Assembly: GCA_045613165.1 (NCBI GenBank)
Contig: JAZLAK010000028.1
Location: forward strand, 1 to 26,087
DNA: 26,087 nucleotides
Source: UMGS1124 sp045613165
Lineage (GTDB): Bacteria > Bacillota_I > Bacilli_A > RF39 > UBA660
Direction: 5' to 3'
Below are positions 1 to 8,517 of this stretch, in pieces. Numbering within the stretch: the stretch's first letter is position 1; each line of letters begins with the position of its first letter. The notes under the pieces were generated by a model that worked only from the letters and a program-made list of their open reading frames with translations, was not told where the DNA came from and made no database searches. Both the position numbers and the translations under genes were made by a program.

Positions 1-2261
1 ACATTCTTATTAGTTATAAACGCATTCAATATTTCATATGGTGTAGATTTTACTTTCTTTATTAAAGTACTACCTCTTTTAGCTCTACTTAAACTATTTA
101 GATCACTTAACTTAATACGTTTAGCAGTATTTCTATTAGTAAATATAGTTAAGTATTCATCATTATCACTAAATGTTAAACCACAAACTAACTCATCATC
201 TTTTAAATTAATTCCTTTTACTCCACTAGCTTTAACACCAGCAACAGGAATTTCTTCTACATTATAATTTAAGTAATAACCTGTTTTAGTAATTAAAATA
301 TTTTTAGTATTTAACATTTCTGCACTAACAACTTCATCACCTGATTTTAACTTCATAGAAGTATAAGTTTTTGAAGTTCTAGTAACTATAAAATCACTAA
401 GTTTAGTTCTCTTAACCATACCTTGTTTTGTATAAAGAACAATTTCTTCTTCCTTATTAGCTTCAGTTATAACAAAAGATTTTATTACATTATCATCTGG
501 ATGTATACTTACATAATTACTAACATGTTTTCCTAAATCTTTCCATTTAGTACTTATAATTTCATGTATAGGTAAGAATATATAATTACCCATACTAGTT
601 ATAATAACTAACTTATTAGTAGTTGTTGTATCATACTCATCTATAACATAATCTCCAGGTTTTAAACCAGTCATTTCATCACTACTAGCAAAAGATTTTT
701 TACTAACTTTCTTTAAATATCCATCATGAGTTAATACTACTACAACATTTTCTTTAATAATTAAATCGTTAGCATCTATCTTTATTTCATTAACAACTTC
801 ACTTATTTCTGTCTTACGAGGAATAGCATACTCTTTCTTTATATCTTTTAATTCTTTCTTTATTACACTATCCAACTTTTTAGGATTAGATAAAATTTCA
901 TTTAATAAATCTATAGCATCACGTAATTTTGCCAACTTGTCTTCTAATACAGTAACATCAAAATTAGTTAATCTATATAATTGTAAATCTAATATCGCAG
1001 TAGCTTGTTCTACTGTAAATTCATATTCTTTAACTAAATTATCTCTAGCATCAGCTTTATTTTTACTTTTTCTAATAGTTGCAATAACTTCATCTAATAT
1101 ACTCAAAGCTTTTACTAAACCTTCTAATGTATGAATTTCTTTTTTAGCCGTAGCTAAATCAAATTCGCTTCTTAATTTAATAACTTCTCTTTGATGAGCA
1201 ATATAAGCATCTATTATAGGTAATATTCCTAACAACTTAGGTCTTCTATTAACAATAGTAACCATATTATAATTATAATTTGCTTGTAGATCTGTATTCT
1301 TTAATAAATAATTTAATACTAAATTTTTGTCTGCACCATTCTTTAGATCAATAACTATTCTTATGTTAGAATCTTTATCCGATTCATCTCTTACCTCAGC
1401 AATGCCATCAATCTTTTTGTCCACTCTTATATCATCTATCTTTTTAACTAATAATTGTTTATTAACTTCAAAAGGTATTTCACTTACTACAATTTGTTCT
1501 TTACCTTTGTTCTTTTGGAACTCACATCTACTAGATACTACTACTTTTCCTCTACCTTTACTAAATGCATCTTTAATTCCATCTAGACCTTCTACAATTC
1601 CTCCTGTAGGGAAATCTGGGCCTTTAACAATTTCCATAACATCTTCCAATGTACTATTTGGTTTTTCTATTCTTAATATAGTCGCATCTATTATTTCACC
1701 TAAATTATGAGGAGGAATATTTGTTGCATATCCCGCACTAATACCAGTTGTACCGTTAACTAAGAGATTCGGAAACTTAGCAGGAAGTACAGTAGGTTCC
1801 ATCAACGTATCACTATAGTTAGGAGCCATCATTACAGTATTTTTATCAATATCACGTAATAATTCCTCTGTAATTTTAGCAAGTCTTGTTTCAGTATAAC
1901 GGTAAGCTGCTGGCCCATCACCATCTATAGAACCATTATTACCATCTATTTCAACTAATATATGATTTTGTTTCCAATCTTGACTCATTCTTACCATCGC
2001 TTCATAAACAGAAGAATCTCCATGAGGATGATATTTACCTAAAACTATACCAACTGCATTAGCACATTTTTTAAATTGTTTATCATATGTATTGTGATCT
2101 TTATACATAGCATATATTATTCTTCTTTGAACAGGTTTCAAACCATCTCTAACATCAGGTATTGCTCTATCTTGAATAATATATTTAGAATAACGTGCAA
2201 AACGTTCTTCCATTATTTCTTCTAAACTATACTCATGTATCTTTTTTATTACGTTTTCCAT
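1..2261 (-). CDS. parC: DNA topoisomerase IV subunit A (ParC), C-terminus cut by window edge
   Basis: Breaking-rejoining subunit of topoisomerase IV, which decatenates daughter chromosomes together with ParE. I translated the minus strand from the ATG at 2261, which follows an AGGATG ribosome site, and the frame stays open to base 1 (753 codons). The N-terminus has the IPDVRDGLKPVQRRI block and the QRDR segment HPHGDSSVYEAMVR. Ser83 and Glu87 match the quinolone-sensitive residues of Gram-positive ParC/GrlA. The catalytic tyrosine is Tyr122 in AAYRYTE. The middle and C-terminal parts follow GrlA (S. aureus about 800 aa) rather than GyrA, for example the GNNGSID and KGPDFPTGG segments and degenerate C-terminal beta-pinwheel repeats. 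About 50 residues are probably missing beyond the edge. No parE lies directly upstream, where there is a terminator instead, so parC is transcribed apart from parE here. GyrA is the main alternative and fits less well. Confidence 0.93.
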   Translation of the reverse strand, partial: MENVIKKIHEYSLEEIMEERFARYSKYIIQDRAIPDVRDGLKPVQRRIIYAMYKDHNTYDKQFKKCANAVGIVLGKYHPHGDSSVYEAMVRMSQDWKQNHILVEIDGNNGSIDGDGPAAYRYTETRLAKITEELLRDIDKNTVMMAPNYSDTLMEPTVLPAKFPNLLVNGTTGISAGYATNIPPHNLGEIIDATILRIEKPNSTLEDVMEIVKGPDFPTGGIVEGLDGIKDAFSKGRGKVVVSSRCEFQKNKGKEQIVVSEIPFEVNKQLLVKKIDDIRVDKKIDGIAEVRDESDKDSNIRIVIDLKNGADKNLVLNYLLKNTDLQANYNYNMVTIVNRRPKLLGILPIIDAYIAHQREVIKLRSEFDLATAKKEIHTLEGLVKALSILDEVIATIRKSKNKADARDNLVKEYEFTVEQATAILDLQLYRLTNFDVTVLEDKLAKLRDAIDLLNEILSNPKKLDSVIKKELKDIKKEYAIPRKTEISEVVNEIKIDANDLIIKENVVVVLTHDGYLKKVSKKSFASSDEMTGLKPGDYVIDEYDTTTTNKLVIITSMGNYIFLPIHEIISTKWKDLGKHVSNYVSIHPDDNVIKSFVITEANKEEEIVLYTKQGMVKRTKLSDFIVTRTSKTYTSMKLKSGDEVVSAEMLNTKNILITKTGYYLNYNVEEIPVAGVKASGVKGINLKDDELVCGLTFSDNDEYLTIFTNRNTAKRIKLSDLNSLSRAKRGSTLIKKVKSTPYEILNAFITNKN

Positions 2262-2310
2262 ATTAACACATCCTATTACTTATTCTAACAAATTTTTAAC
2301 CTTAACAAAA

Positions 2311-2336
2311 GAAAAATTGACACATTTTGTCAATTT
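2311..2336 (-). terminator. Terminator of the sufB / kinase-like operon
   Basis: A perfect 9-bp stem (AAATTGACA / TGTCAATTT, 5-nt loop) is followed on the minus strand by a short U-run. It overlaps the stop codon at 2335. Confidence 0.8.
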
Positions 2337-2862
2337 ATAATATATCTTTAAACTCATATTTTTTTAAAATATCTTCTACTATTCTTTTTGAATCTTTATT
2401 CTTAATATTAATTTTCATAGTTGCAATATCATAATTAACTTTATTTCTATATAACTTATTCTTTAAATCATTATTTTTATTTAAATTATCCTCATTTTCC
2501 AACAAAATAATATTCTTAAACATTTTAATTTTATTTAACATCTTTATATCATCTATTAATGTATAAGTATTACCAAAATCAATAACAACACTCTCATTTA
2601 TATTATCAATTATACATTCTAAATGTTTCATCTCATATTTATGAATGTAATTTAAAGCCTTTAATTCATTATTATCTTTTAATTTTTGATAAGTATCAAA
2701 ATCATAATCAGTAAAATCATTTAAATACTGATGTTTGTCTCTATCTAAATTTATTAATTTTAAATTTAGGGCCTTAGCTAATAATCTTGATACTTCACTT
2801 TTATTGGTATTAGGTCCACCAATAATCAAAAAACTTTTATTAAATATACTTAAATCTTGCAT
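2335..2862 (-). CDS. Shikimate-kinase-like P-loop protein with degenerate Walker A
   Basis: 175 aa. The N-terminal beta strand and loop GGPNTNKSEVSRLLAKAL (residues 15-32), followed by LKLINLD, resemble the start of shikimate kinase and related P-loop NMP kinases. The Walker A glycine before the lysine is Asn20 (G-x4-N-K-S), so nucleotide binding may be altered. I see no convincing shikimate-binding Arg/Gly-Gly-Gly motifs; the region at residues 91-100 (ESVVIDFGNT) sits where the shikimate kinase GGG loop would be. The start at 2862 has a GGAG ribosome site about eight bases upstream and lies inside the last codons of sufB, a 13-bp overlap that implies translational coupling. No aro genes are nearby. 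The substrate is unknown and kinase activity is not assured. Confidence 0.6.
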   Translation of the reverse strand: MQDLSIFNKSFLIIGGPNTNKSEVSRLLAKALNLKLINLDRDKHQYLNDFTDYDFDTYQKLKDNNELKALNYIHKYEMKHLECIIDNINESVVIDFGNTYTLIDDIKMLNKIKMFKNIILLENEDNLNKNNDLKNKLYRNKVNYDIATMKINIKNKDSKRIVEDILKKYEFKDIL

Positions 2863-4157
2863 GCAACATCTCCATTCATAAGTCTATTTAATTCAACCGC
2901 ATATTCCATAGGCAATTCATTTTTAAAGTCATCAATAAATCCCATAATAATCATTAACTTAGCTTGCTCTTCATCTATTCCTTTTTGTTTTAAATATAAT
3001 AATTTTTCTTCACTAATTTTAGAAACACTAGCCTCATGTTCTAAATCACTACTATTATTTAAAACTATATTTTTAGGAATAGTATCGCTCTTAGAAATAT
3101 TATCTAAAAGTATAGTATCACACTTTATACTTGCACTAGAATTAATAGCATTATTAGTTATTTTAGTAGTCCCCCTATAATTACTAACTCCACCATCACT
3201 AGCAATAGATTTACTAATTATATTACTCTTAGTATTTTTACCTAGATGTATCATTTTAGCACCAGCATCTAAATATTGCCCTTTCTTAGCATAAGCAATA
3301 CTTATAGAATTACCACAAGAATTATCTCCTTTTAATATACATGATGGATACTTCATAGTAACTTTACTTCCCAAATTACCGTCAACCCATTCCATCAAAC
3401 CATTCTCTTCAACAATCGCTCTTTTTGTAACTAAATTATATACATCAGTACTCCAATTTTGAATTGTAGAATACTTACATTTTGCATTTTTACCTACATA
3501 TATTTCTACAACACCAGCATGCAAACTATTTTCTGAATAAGTTGGTGCAGTACATCCTTCTATGTAAGATAATTCAGCCCCTTCATCAACTATAATTATA
3601 GTTCTTTCAAATTGTCCTAAACTAACACTATTTATTCTAAAATAACTTTGTAAAGGTCTATCTAATTTTGTATATGGAGGAATATAAATAAAAGTACCAC
3701 CACTCCATAAAGCGCCATTTAAAGCTGTATATTTATTTTCATCATATTTTACTAAGTTATTAAAATATTTTTTAAATATTTCTGGATGTTTCTTCAAAGC
3801 TTCATCAGTACTCATGAATATAATATCTTCATTATCAAATTTATTCTTATGATATACTACTTCACTTTCAAACTGATTTGATACTCCACATAAATACTTT
3901 TCTTCAGCTTCAATAACACCAAGAGTTTCAAAAGTATTTTTTATATCACTATCTACTTCATCCCAACTATCTTTAACTTCATCTTGTCCTTTGTAATAGT
4001 TAATTTTACTAAAATCTATATCTATACTTGGACCAAAATCAGGATTATCTAACTTAAAGAAAGATTTTAGAGCTTTAAGTCTAAAATCAGTCATCCACAC
4101 TGGTTCATTTTTTATATTACTGATAATTCTTACTAATTCTTCATTTAAATTATTCAT
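2850..4157 (-). CDS. sufB: Fe-S cluster assembly scaffold SufB
   Basis: SufB builds Fe-S clusters in the cytosolic SufBCD complex. The beta-helix core is clear: SGGTFIYIPP, then GAELSYIEGC, then EIYVGKNAKCKYSTIQNW. The C-terminal signature starts CDTILL (Cys351 counted from the upstream ATG) and continues with LEHEASVSKISEEKLLYL, holding the His-Glu pair that follows the sulfur-accepting cysteine in the family. Length is 435 or 440 aa against about 465 usual. Two ATGs are possible. The one at 4172 has no ribosome site and lies directly after a TGATACAAT extended -10. A transcript from that promoter would begin downstream of it, so I prefer ATG 4157, which has AGTGAT four bases upstream. sufC, sufD, sufS and sufU are not in the window, whereas sufB normally ends a sufCDSUB operon. 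Confidence 0.93.
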   Translation of the reverse strand: MNNLNEELVRIISNIKNEPVWMTDFRLKALKSFFKLDNPDFGPSIDIDFSKINYYKGQDEVKDSWDEVDSDIKNTFETLGVIEAEEKYLCGVSNQFESEVVYHKNKFDNEDIIFMSTDEALKKHPEIFKKYFNNLVKYDENKYTALNGALWSGGTFIYIPPYTKLDRPLQSYFRINSVSLGQFERTIIIVDEGAELSYIEGCTAPTYSENSLHAGVVEIYVGKNAKCKYSTIQNWSTDVYNLVTKRAIVEENGLMEWVDGNLGSKVTMKYPSCILKGDNSCGNSISIAYAKKGQYLDAGAKMIHLGKNTKSNIISKSIASDGGVSNYRGTTKITNNAINSSASIKCDTILLDNISKSDTIPKNIVLNNSSDLEHEASVSKISEEKLLYLKQKGIDEEQAKLMIIMGFIDDFKNELPMEYAVELNRLMNGDVACKI

Positions 4158-4172
4158 AAAATCACTAAACAT

Positions 4173-4181
4173 ATTGTATCA
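4173..4181 (-). promoter_or_regulatory. Extended -10 promoter of sufB
   Basis: TGATACAAT on the minus strand, directly after the eight-T tract of the preceding terminator. No good -35 is visible. Its position forces a very short sufB leader. Confidence 0.55.
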
Positions 4182-4206
4182 AAAAAAAGACTAAATTAAT
4201 AGTCTT
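4181..4206 (-). terminator. Terminator of the 4205-6094 surface gene
   Basis: Perfect 7-bp stem (AAGACTA / TAGTCTT, 6-nt loop) followed by eight T on the minus strand. It overlaps the stop codon at 4205 and runs straight into the sufB promoter. Confidence 0.85.
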
Positions 4207-6094
4207 AATTAATTACATAAGGATTAGCAATAGTGCCTTCTCCACCTTTAACTATTTCAGTACCTTCCAATAATCTTACAACAGGTCTTATAGCCATTTC
4301 TCTATCTATATCTGATGATGTTAAATCTCCATTATTGCCCAAAATAGCAGTCATAGCCAAATCATAATAAGGATCATCAATAGATGGATTATACACGGTT
4401 TGTGAAGTTGTGTAAAAATTATCTGAAGCAATAAGACCATTTTTCGCTTTTTTAAATTCATCATTTATTAAATATGAATTATTATTTGAAAATGCAGTTG
4501 ATTCCGGCACGAATCCAGCATATGAAATTTCTGCACCTGTAAGCCCACTTACATACATCAACGAATTAGAAGTAATCGTTTGCGAATTTATAACATTATT
4601 ATCGTATTTTTCTAATATTGTTCCGTTACATTTTAATGATGGTGAACCTATAAATTGTTCAGCCCACAAATTCAATCCGACAAGATAAGAAAAATATATA
4701 CTTCCTTCTTGATAATGCCCTAAAATAAGTTTTGTCTCTTCTTCGCTCATTTTAACATACTTATCATCAACTATTTTATAAGATTCATTTTCCAAACACC
4801 AATTACCCGATTTTAATTTAGAAACGTAATCTTTTAATTTACCAGTAGTTTGAAAATCATAAAAATATTTTACCATAGATTTATTAGCATTTTCAGTAGG
4901 AGTTAAATAACTATGAACTTTATTAGTAGTATAACCATAATTCCCTAAGCCTAAACTCCAATCTCCCGTATATTTATAATCAGCATCTCCATCGCCATCA
5001 TTATCAACATTATCATTACATACTGTATTTTTATCCTCTAAAACTAATTTTATACTTCCATCACCTTCAATACGTACTATTCTCCAACACATCCCAGCAA
5101 AATTGACAAAATTATCATCTGGATTTCCTCTATAATAATAACTTATTCCATAATCATCTTCAATAACAGATAAAGTTTTCTCTGGAGTATCCCCTGGAAT
5201 AAATACAACTGGCTTTTTATCTTCGCTACATTCAATTACTGGACCATAATTCATTAAACTAGTTTGGTCAGTAATATATTTACCTACCATATCATCAATA
5301 CATTCTTGATATATAGTTCCTGAATGATAAGTAGGAGTTTCACCATACGCCCACCCGGGTGAGTTAAAATAATCTGGTACTACTTTATAATCTAAAGCTT
5401 TTCTTTCTTTATATAAAGAAACCTCCTCTATTGGTTTTGTATCTGGTATACTCAATAAGTTCGTACCATTAGAACTATTTATTGCACTTGATAATATATT
5501 ATAAGCTAAACTATCTGTATTATCATTATATGGATTTATACTTGATATATCTTTTATATTTATTCTTGCTTCCAATAATTTATTCATATCTTTGGATTGA
5601 TCTATTCCCGTTTCATTATACTTTAATGTAAATGAATAGTTTTGTGTTTCTCCAACTTCTATACTATTTCCCACTAATATTCCGCCATTCATAGGAAACA
5701 CTGAATTTTTTGAACCATTACATCCACTTTCGCATGTTAATGTATATGTGAAATCATTTGAATTAAATGTTGTGAGTTCGCCAGTCATAGCATCTAACGC
5801 CTTAACATTTTCTATTACTACTACGTAATCAGTTGTTGCATTACCTTTGTTTGTTACTGTAAATGTTTTTGGTTCAAATGTTTTTCCGGGTATTATTACT
5901 TCACCTTCACCTATTATTGAACTATCATCATTACCGTATACTATTGCTAGGTTAGCAGTTGTAACAGATATAGACTTATCGTTTGTATTTCCAGTTATTT
6001 TAGTTAAAAAGTATGCAAATGTTATTCCTAATAAAGTAATTAATACAATTGTTATTCCTGTTACACTAACTATTATCTTTTGTTTTCTATTCAT
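4205..6094 (-). CDS. Secreted surface protein, TasA/camelysin-like N-terminus plus CWRIVRIEGDG domain
   Basis: 629 aa from ATG 6094, chosen because a perfect AAAGGAGG site precedes it; a longer ATG at 6133 has none. Residues 1-30 are a basic start plus one long hydrophobic segment ending in AYF, typical of SipW-processed or anchored TasA/CalY-type proteins. Next comes a beta-sandwich-like part with PGKTFEPKTFTVTNKGN, also as in TasA/camelysin. The C-terminal half carries YYYRG, then MCWRIVRIEGDGSIK, an NYGYT segment and a terminal RPVVRLLEG followed by GTIANPYVIN. The same order of motifs occurs in the gene at 25091-26087, so the two are paralogues. No LPXTG is seen. The region matching the paralogue's GC-rich island is ordinary AT-rich sequence here. 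An extracellular fibre, adhesin or coat role is an inference. Confidence 0.7.
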   Translation of the reverse strand: MNRKQKIIVSVTGITIVLITLLGITFAYFLTKITGNTNDKSISVTTANLAIVYGNDDSSIIGEGEVIIPGKTFEPKTFTVTNKGNATTDYVVVIENVKALDAMTGELTTFNSNDFTYTLTCESGCNGSKNSVFPMNGGILVGNSIEVGETQNYSFTLKYNETGIDQSKDMNKLLEARINIKDISSINPYNDNTDSLAYNILSSAINSSNGTNLLSIPDTKPIEEVSLYKERKALDYKVVPDYFNSPGWAYGETPTYHSGTIYQECIDDMVGKYITDQTSLMNYGPVIECSEDKKPVVFIPGDTPEKTLSVIEDDYGISYYYRGNPDDNFVNFAGMCWRIVRIEGDGSIKLVLEDKNTVCNDNVDNDGDGDADYKYTGDWSLGLGNYGYTTNKVHSYLTPTENANKSMVKYFYDFQTTGKLKDYVSKLKSGNWCLENESYKIVDDKYVKMSEEETKLILGHYQEGSIYFSYLVGLNLWAEQFIGSPSLKCNGTILEKYDNNVINSQTITSNSLMYVSGLTGAEISYAGFVPESTAFSNNNSYLINDEFKKAKNGLIASDNFYTTSQTVYNPSIDDPYYDLAMTAILGNNGDLTSSDIDREMAIRPVVRLLEGTEIVKGGEGTIANPYVIN

Positions 6095-6244
6095 GAATTT
6101 TTTCCTCCTTTTACATACAAAAAAATCATACAATTATTAACACCCTCGACTATATTTTTGAAAGACGAAGGACGATTATATAATTTATTAATTTTCCATA
6201 AATAGAATTTTTGGTAGTCTTTACTACTCTATATAAATAGTATC
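6095..6244 (-). promoter_or_regulatory. Leader region of the surface protein gene
   Basis: About 150 bases between the thrS terminator and the surface gene. A TGATACTAT extended -10 (6237-6245) follows the thrS U-tract. Downstream is a small hairpin (6214-6227, GTAGT / ACTAC) and a second possible -10 (TATAAT near 6180). A further weak stem (CCTTCG with CGAGGG) precedes a seven-T run near 6120. Its regulatory function, if any, is unknown. Confidence 0.4.
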
Positions 6245-6272
6245 AAAAAAGAGCATTTTAATCAATACTCTT
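6245..6272 (-). terminator. Terminator of thrS
   Basis: 9-bp stem (AAGAGTATT / AATGCTCTT in the RNA, one G-U pair) around the thrS stop codon, followed by TTTTTT. Confidence 0.75.
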
Positions 6273-8030
6273 TACACTAACCTTCTTATTTTTAATAACT
6301 TCATTCAACATAGAAATAAACTCTTCTAACGATAAAGTAGTTGTTTCTTTTTCTCCATGAAGTCTATAACTAATTGTTTCATTATCTCTTTCTTGATCAC
6401 CTAAAATTAATGTTAGAGGTATTTTCTTAGTTTGACTTTCTCTCATTTTATATCCTAATTTTTCTTCTCTATCATCTAAATTAACTCTTATACCATTTTC
6501 CTTTAATTCTTTATAAACTTTATCAGCATAATTAACATGATACTCATTATTTACTGGAATAATATTAACTTGAGTTGGTGCCAACCAAATTGGATAACAT
6601 CCTTTAGTTTCTTCAATTAAGAATGCAGTAAATCTATCAAATGTACCAAATATTGCTCTATGAAGAACAACCGGTATTTGTTTTTCACCTTTATTATCAA
6701 CATAAGATAATTCAAATCTTCTTGGTAATAAGAAATCTAATTGACAAGTAGAAAGTGTTACTTCTGGCCCTACTGCTGGTTTTACTTCAACATCTAATTT
6801 AGGGCCATAGAATGCAGCTTCACCAATAGCTTCAAAGTATTCAACACCTAATTCATTTAATACTTCTCTTAACTTGCTTTCAGCTTCATTCCACATATTA
6901 TCATCATCAAAATACTTCTCTTTATCTTCCGGATCTCTTAATGATAATCTAAACTTATAATTTTTAATTCCAAAATCTTCATATACATCCAATATTAATT
7001 TAACAACTTTTTTAAATTCTTCTCCAATTTGTTCAGGAGTTACAAATAAATGTGCATCATTTTGACACATACATCTAACTCTTTCAATACCTTTAACAGC
7101 TCCACTAGCTTCATATCTAAAATCAGTTGCAAACTCTCCAATTCTTATTGGTAAATCTCTATATGAATGTAATTTATTTTTATAAATTAACATATGATGT
7201 GGACAGTTCATTGGACGTAATACAAATTCTTCCTCATCAACTTTCATCATAGGGAACATGTTTTCTTTATAATGATCCCAATGTCCTGAAGTTTTATATA
7301 AATCAACAGTACCAACACAAGGAGTATATACATGATCATATCCTAATTTTTGTTCTTTTTCATAAATATAGTTTTCTAATTGTTTTCTAATTATTGCTCC
7401 ATTTGGTAACCATAAAGGCATTCCAGCACCAACTAATTCATGATTCATAAAAATTTCTTGTTCTTTACCAATCTTTCTATGATCACGCATCGCCGCTTCT
7501 TCTAATTCTTTTAAATATTCATCTAAATCTTCTTCATTTTCAAAACATACTCCGTATATTCTTTGAAGCATTTTATTTTTAGCATCACCCTTCCAATAAG
7601 CTCCACTAAATTTAATTAATTTAAAATGCTTTAAAAATTTAACTGTTTCTACATGAGGTCCACGACATAAATCAGTAAAGTCTCCTTGAGTATAACAACT
7701 AATTACACTATCTTCATCCATATTATTTATTAAATCGATTTTATATTCATCATCTTTAAACTTATCTAAAGCTTCATTTTTAGATAATTCATGTCTAACA
7801 ATTCTTTTACCATCTTTACTAATTTTTTTCATTTCTTTTTCTATTAACGGTAAATCTTCTTCTTTAATAACTTTATCTCCTAAGTCTATATCATAATAGA
7901 AACCACTATCTATTACTGGCCCTACCCAAAACTTAGCATTTGGATATAAATGTTTAACTGCTTGTGCCATTAAATGCGCACAAGAATGGTTCATTATATT
8001 TAATTTTTCATCTTCTTTAATATTTCTCAT
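6258..8030 (-). CDS. thrS: Threonyl-tRNA synthetase, form lacking the TGS domain
   Basis: Charges tRNA-Thr. 590 aa against about 640 in B. subtilis. The protein starts right at the editing domain: HSCAH at residues 15-19 and DLCRGPH give the two halves of the HxxxH / CxxxH editing site. The class II core follows with motif 2 (RYEASGA) and the zinc ligands Cys (MNCPHHM), His (NDAHLF) and His (LHRAIFGTFDRF). The anticodon-binding domain ends the protein. The usual N-terminal TGS domain (about 60 aa) is absent and not encoded upstream, where an L29-like gene ends one base before the thrS ATG. A ribosome site (AGAGGAAAA) lies in the end of that gene. Both genes sit behind a T-box at 8284-8480, so expression should rise when uncharged tRNA-Thr builds up. 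Confidence 0.96.
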   Translation of the reverse strand: MRNIKEDEKLNIMNHSCAHLMAQAVKHLYPNAKFWVGPVIDSGFYYDIDLGDKVIKEEDLPLIEKEMKKISKDGKRIVRHELSKNEALDKFKDDEYKIDLINNMDEDSVISCYTQGDFTDLCRGPHVETVKFLKHFKLIKFSGAYWKGDAKNKMLQRIYGVCFENEEDLDEYLKELEEAAMRDHRKIGKEQEIFMNHELVGAGMPLWLPNGAIIRKQLENYIYEKEQKLGYDHVYTPCVGTVDLYKTSGHWDHYKENMFPMMKVDEEEFVLRPMNCPHHMLIYKNKLHSYRDLPIRIGEFATDFRYEASGAVKGIERVRCMCQNDAHLFVTPEQIGEEFKKVVKLILDVYEDFGIKNYKFRLSLRDPEDKEKYFDDDNMWNEAESKLREVLNELGVEYFEAIGEAAFYGPKLDVEVKPAVGPEVTLSTCQLDFLLPRRFELSYVDNKGEKQIPVVLHRAIFGTFDRFTAFLIEETKGCYPIWLAPTQVNIIPVNNEYHVNYADKVYKELKENGIRVNLDDREEKLGYKMRESQTKKIPLTLILGDQERDNETISYRLHGEKETTTLSLEEFISMLNEVIKNKKVSVKSID

Positions 8031-8031
8031 T

Positions 8032-8265
8032 TTATTTTCCTCTTTTCTTAATTTCTATATTATTTTCTAATTCATATGTTTTCATTGCAACTTTGGTTCG
8101 CGCTATTGACTTTTTAATCACGCCTACTTTTTCTTCTAAAAGTTTTAATTCCTGAATATCTCTAGTCAATGCCATACTAAAACGAACATCAAACAATTCC
8201 TTTTTTAACTTAGTAACTTTATCTATCATTAAATTATATTCTTCTTCACTTTTTATTTCTAACAT
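8032..8265 (-). CDS. Ribosomal protein uL29-like small protein in the thrS operon
   Basis: 77 aa from ATG 8265, chosen for its AGGAAGTGAT site; an upstream ATG at 8310 would start inside the T-box terminator. The core KLKKELFDVRFSMAL (about residues 19-33) followed by KKSIARTKVAM matches the L29 pattern ELFNLRFQ...RKSIARIKT. The loop between the two helices is about five residues longer, and the protein has a charged C-terminal tail. L29 is a two-helix protein at the exit of the ribosomal peptide tunnel and is normally encoded between rplP and rpsQ in the S10 operon. Finding an L29-like gene between a threonine T-box and thrS is unusual. It may be a paralogue, a relocated rpmC, or an unrelated helical hairpin. 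Confidence 0.6.
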   Translation of the reverse strand: MLEIKSEEEYNLMIDKVTKLKKELFDVRFSMALTRDIQELKLLEEKVGVIKKSIARTKVAMKTYELENNIEIKKRGK

Positions 8266-8283
8266 TATATCACTTCCTAAACA

Positions 8284-8480
8284 AAAAAAGATGATACCAC
8301 AAAGGAGCACAAATATGCGCAGGTACCATCCTAATAATACTTAATTTTAATAACGGCTTTTACCGGGATTGATTAGATCCTCTAAAAAGTAGTAACTATT
8401 ATACAATTTTATTCATTTACACCAACCATGAACTCTCTTTAAAAATAAATATAATAATCATGTCTTTTATCACTGATTTC
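8284..8480 (-). ncRNA. T-box leader, threonine type
   Basis: The minus-strand transcript has the stem I signature GAGAGTT...GGTTGGTG, the T-box core AGGATGGTACC (8322-8332) and a terminator. The terminator stem pairs GATGGTACC (8322-8330) with GGTATCATC (8290-8298), with one G-U, and is followed by seven T. The T-box core forms one arm of the terminator, as the antiterminator switch requires. The likely specifier is ACU (Thr) at 8391-8393, which agrees with the thrS gene downstream, though I did not fold stem I. Confidence 0.9.
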
Positions 8481-8486
8481 TTGATT

Positions 8487-8515
8487 AATATAACATATTA
8501 TATTAGAAAAATCAA
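8487..8515 (-). promoter_or_regulatory. Promoter of the T-box / L29-like / thrS operon
   Basis: TTGATT, 17-bp spacer, TATATT with an upstream TG (TGTTATATT). Predicted start is near 8480, at the 5' end of the T-box RNA. Confidence 0.55.
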
Positions 8516-8517
8516 AT

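Noticed and set aside
937..1710. Two plus-strand open frames (937-1134 and 1327-1710) inside parC
   Set aside because: They are antisense shadows of a clear ParC reading frame, with Ser/Leu/Thr-rich composition and no ribosome sites.
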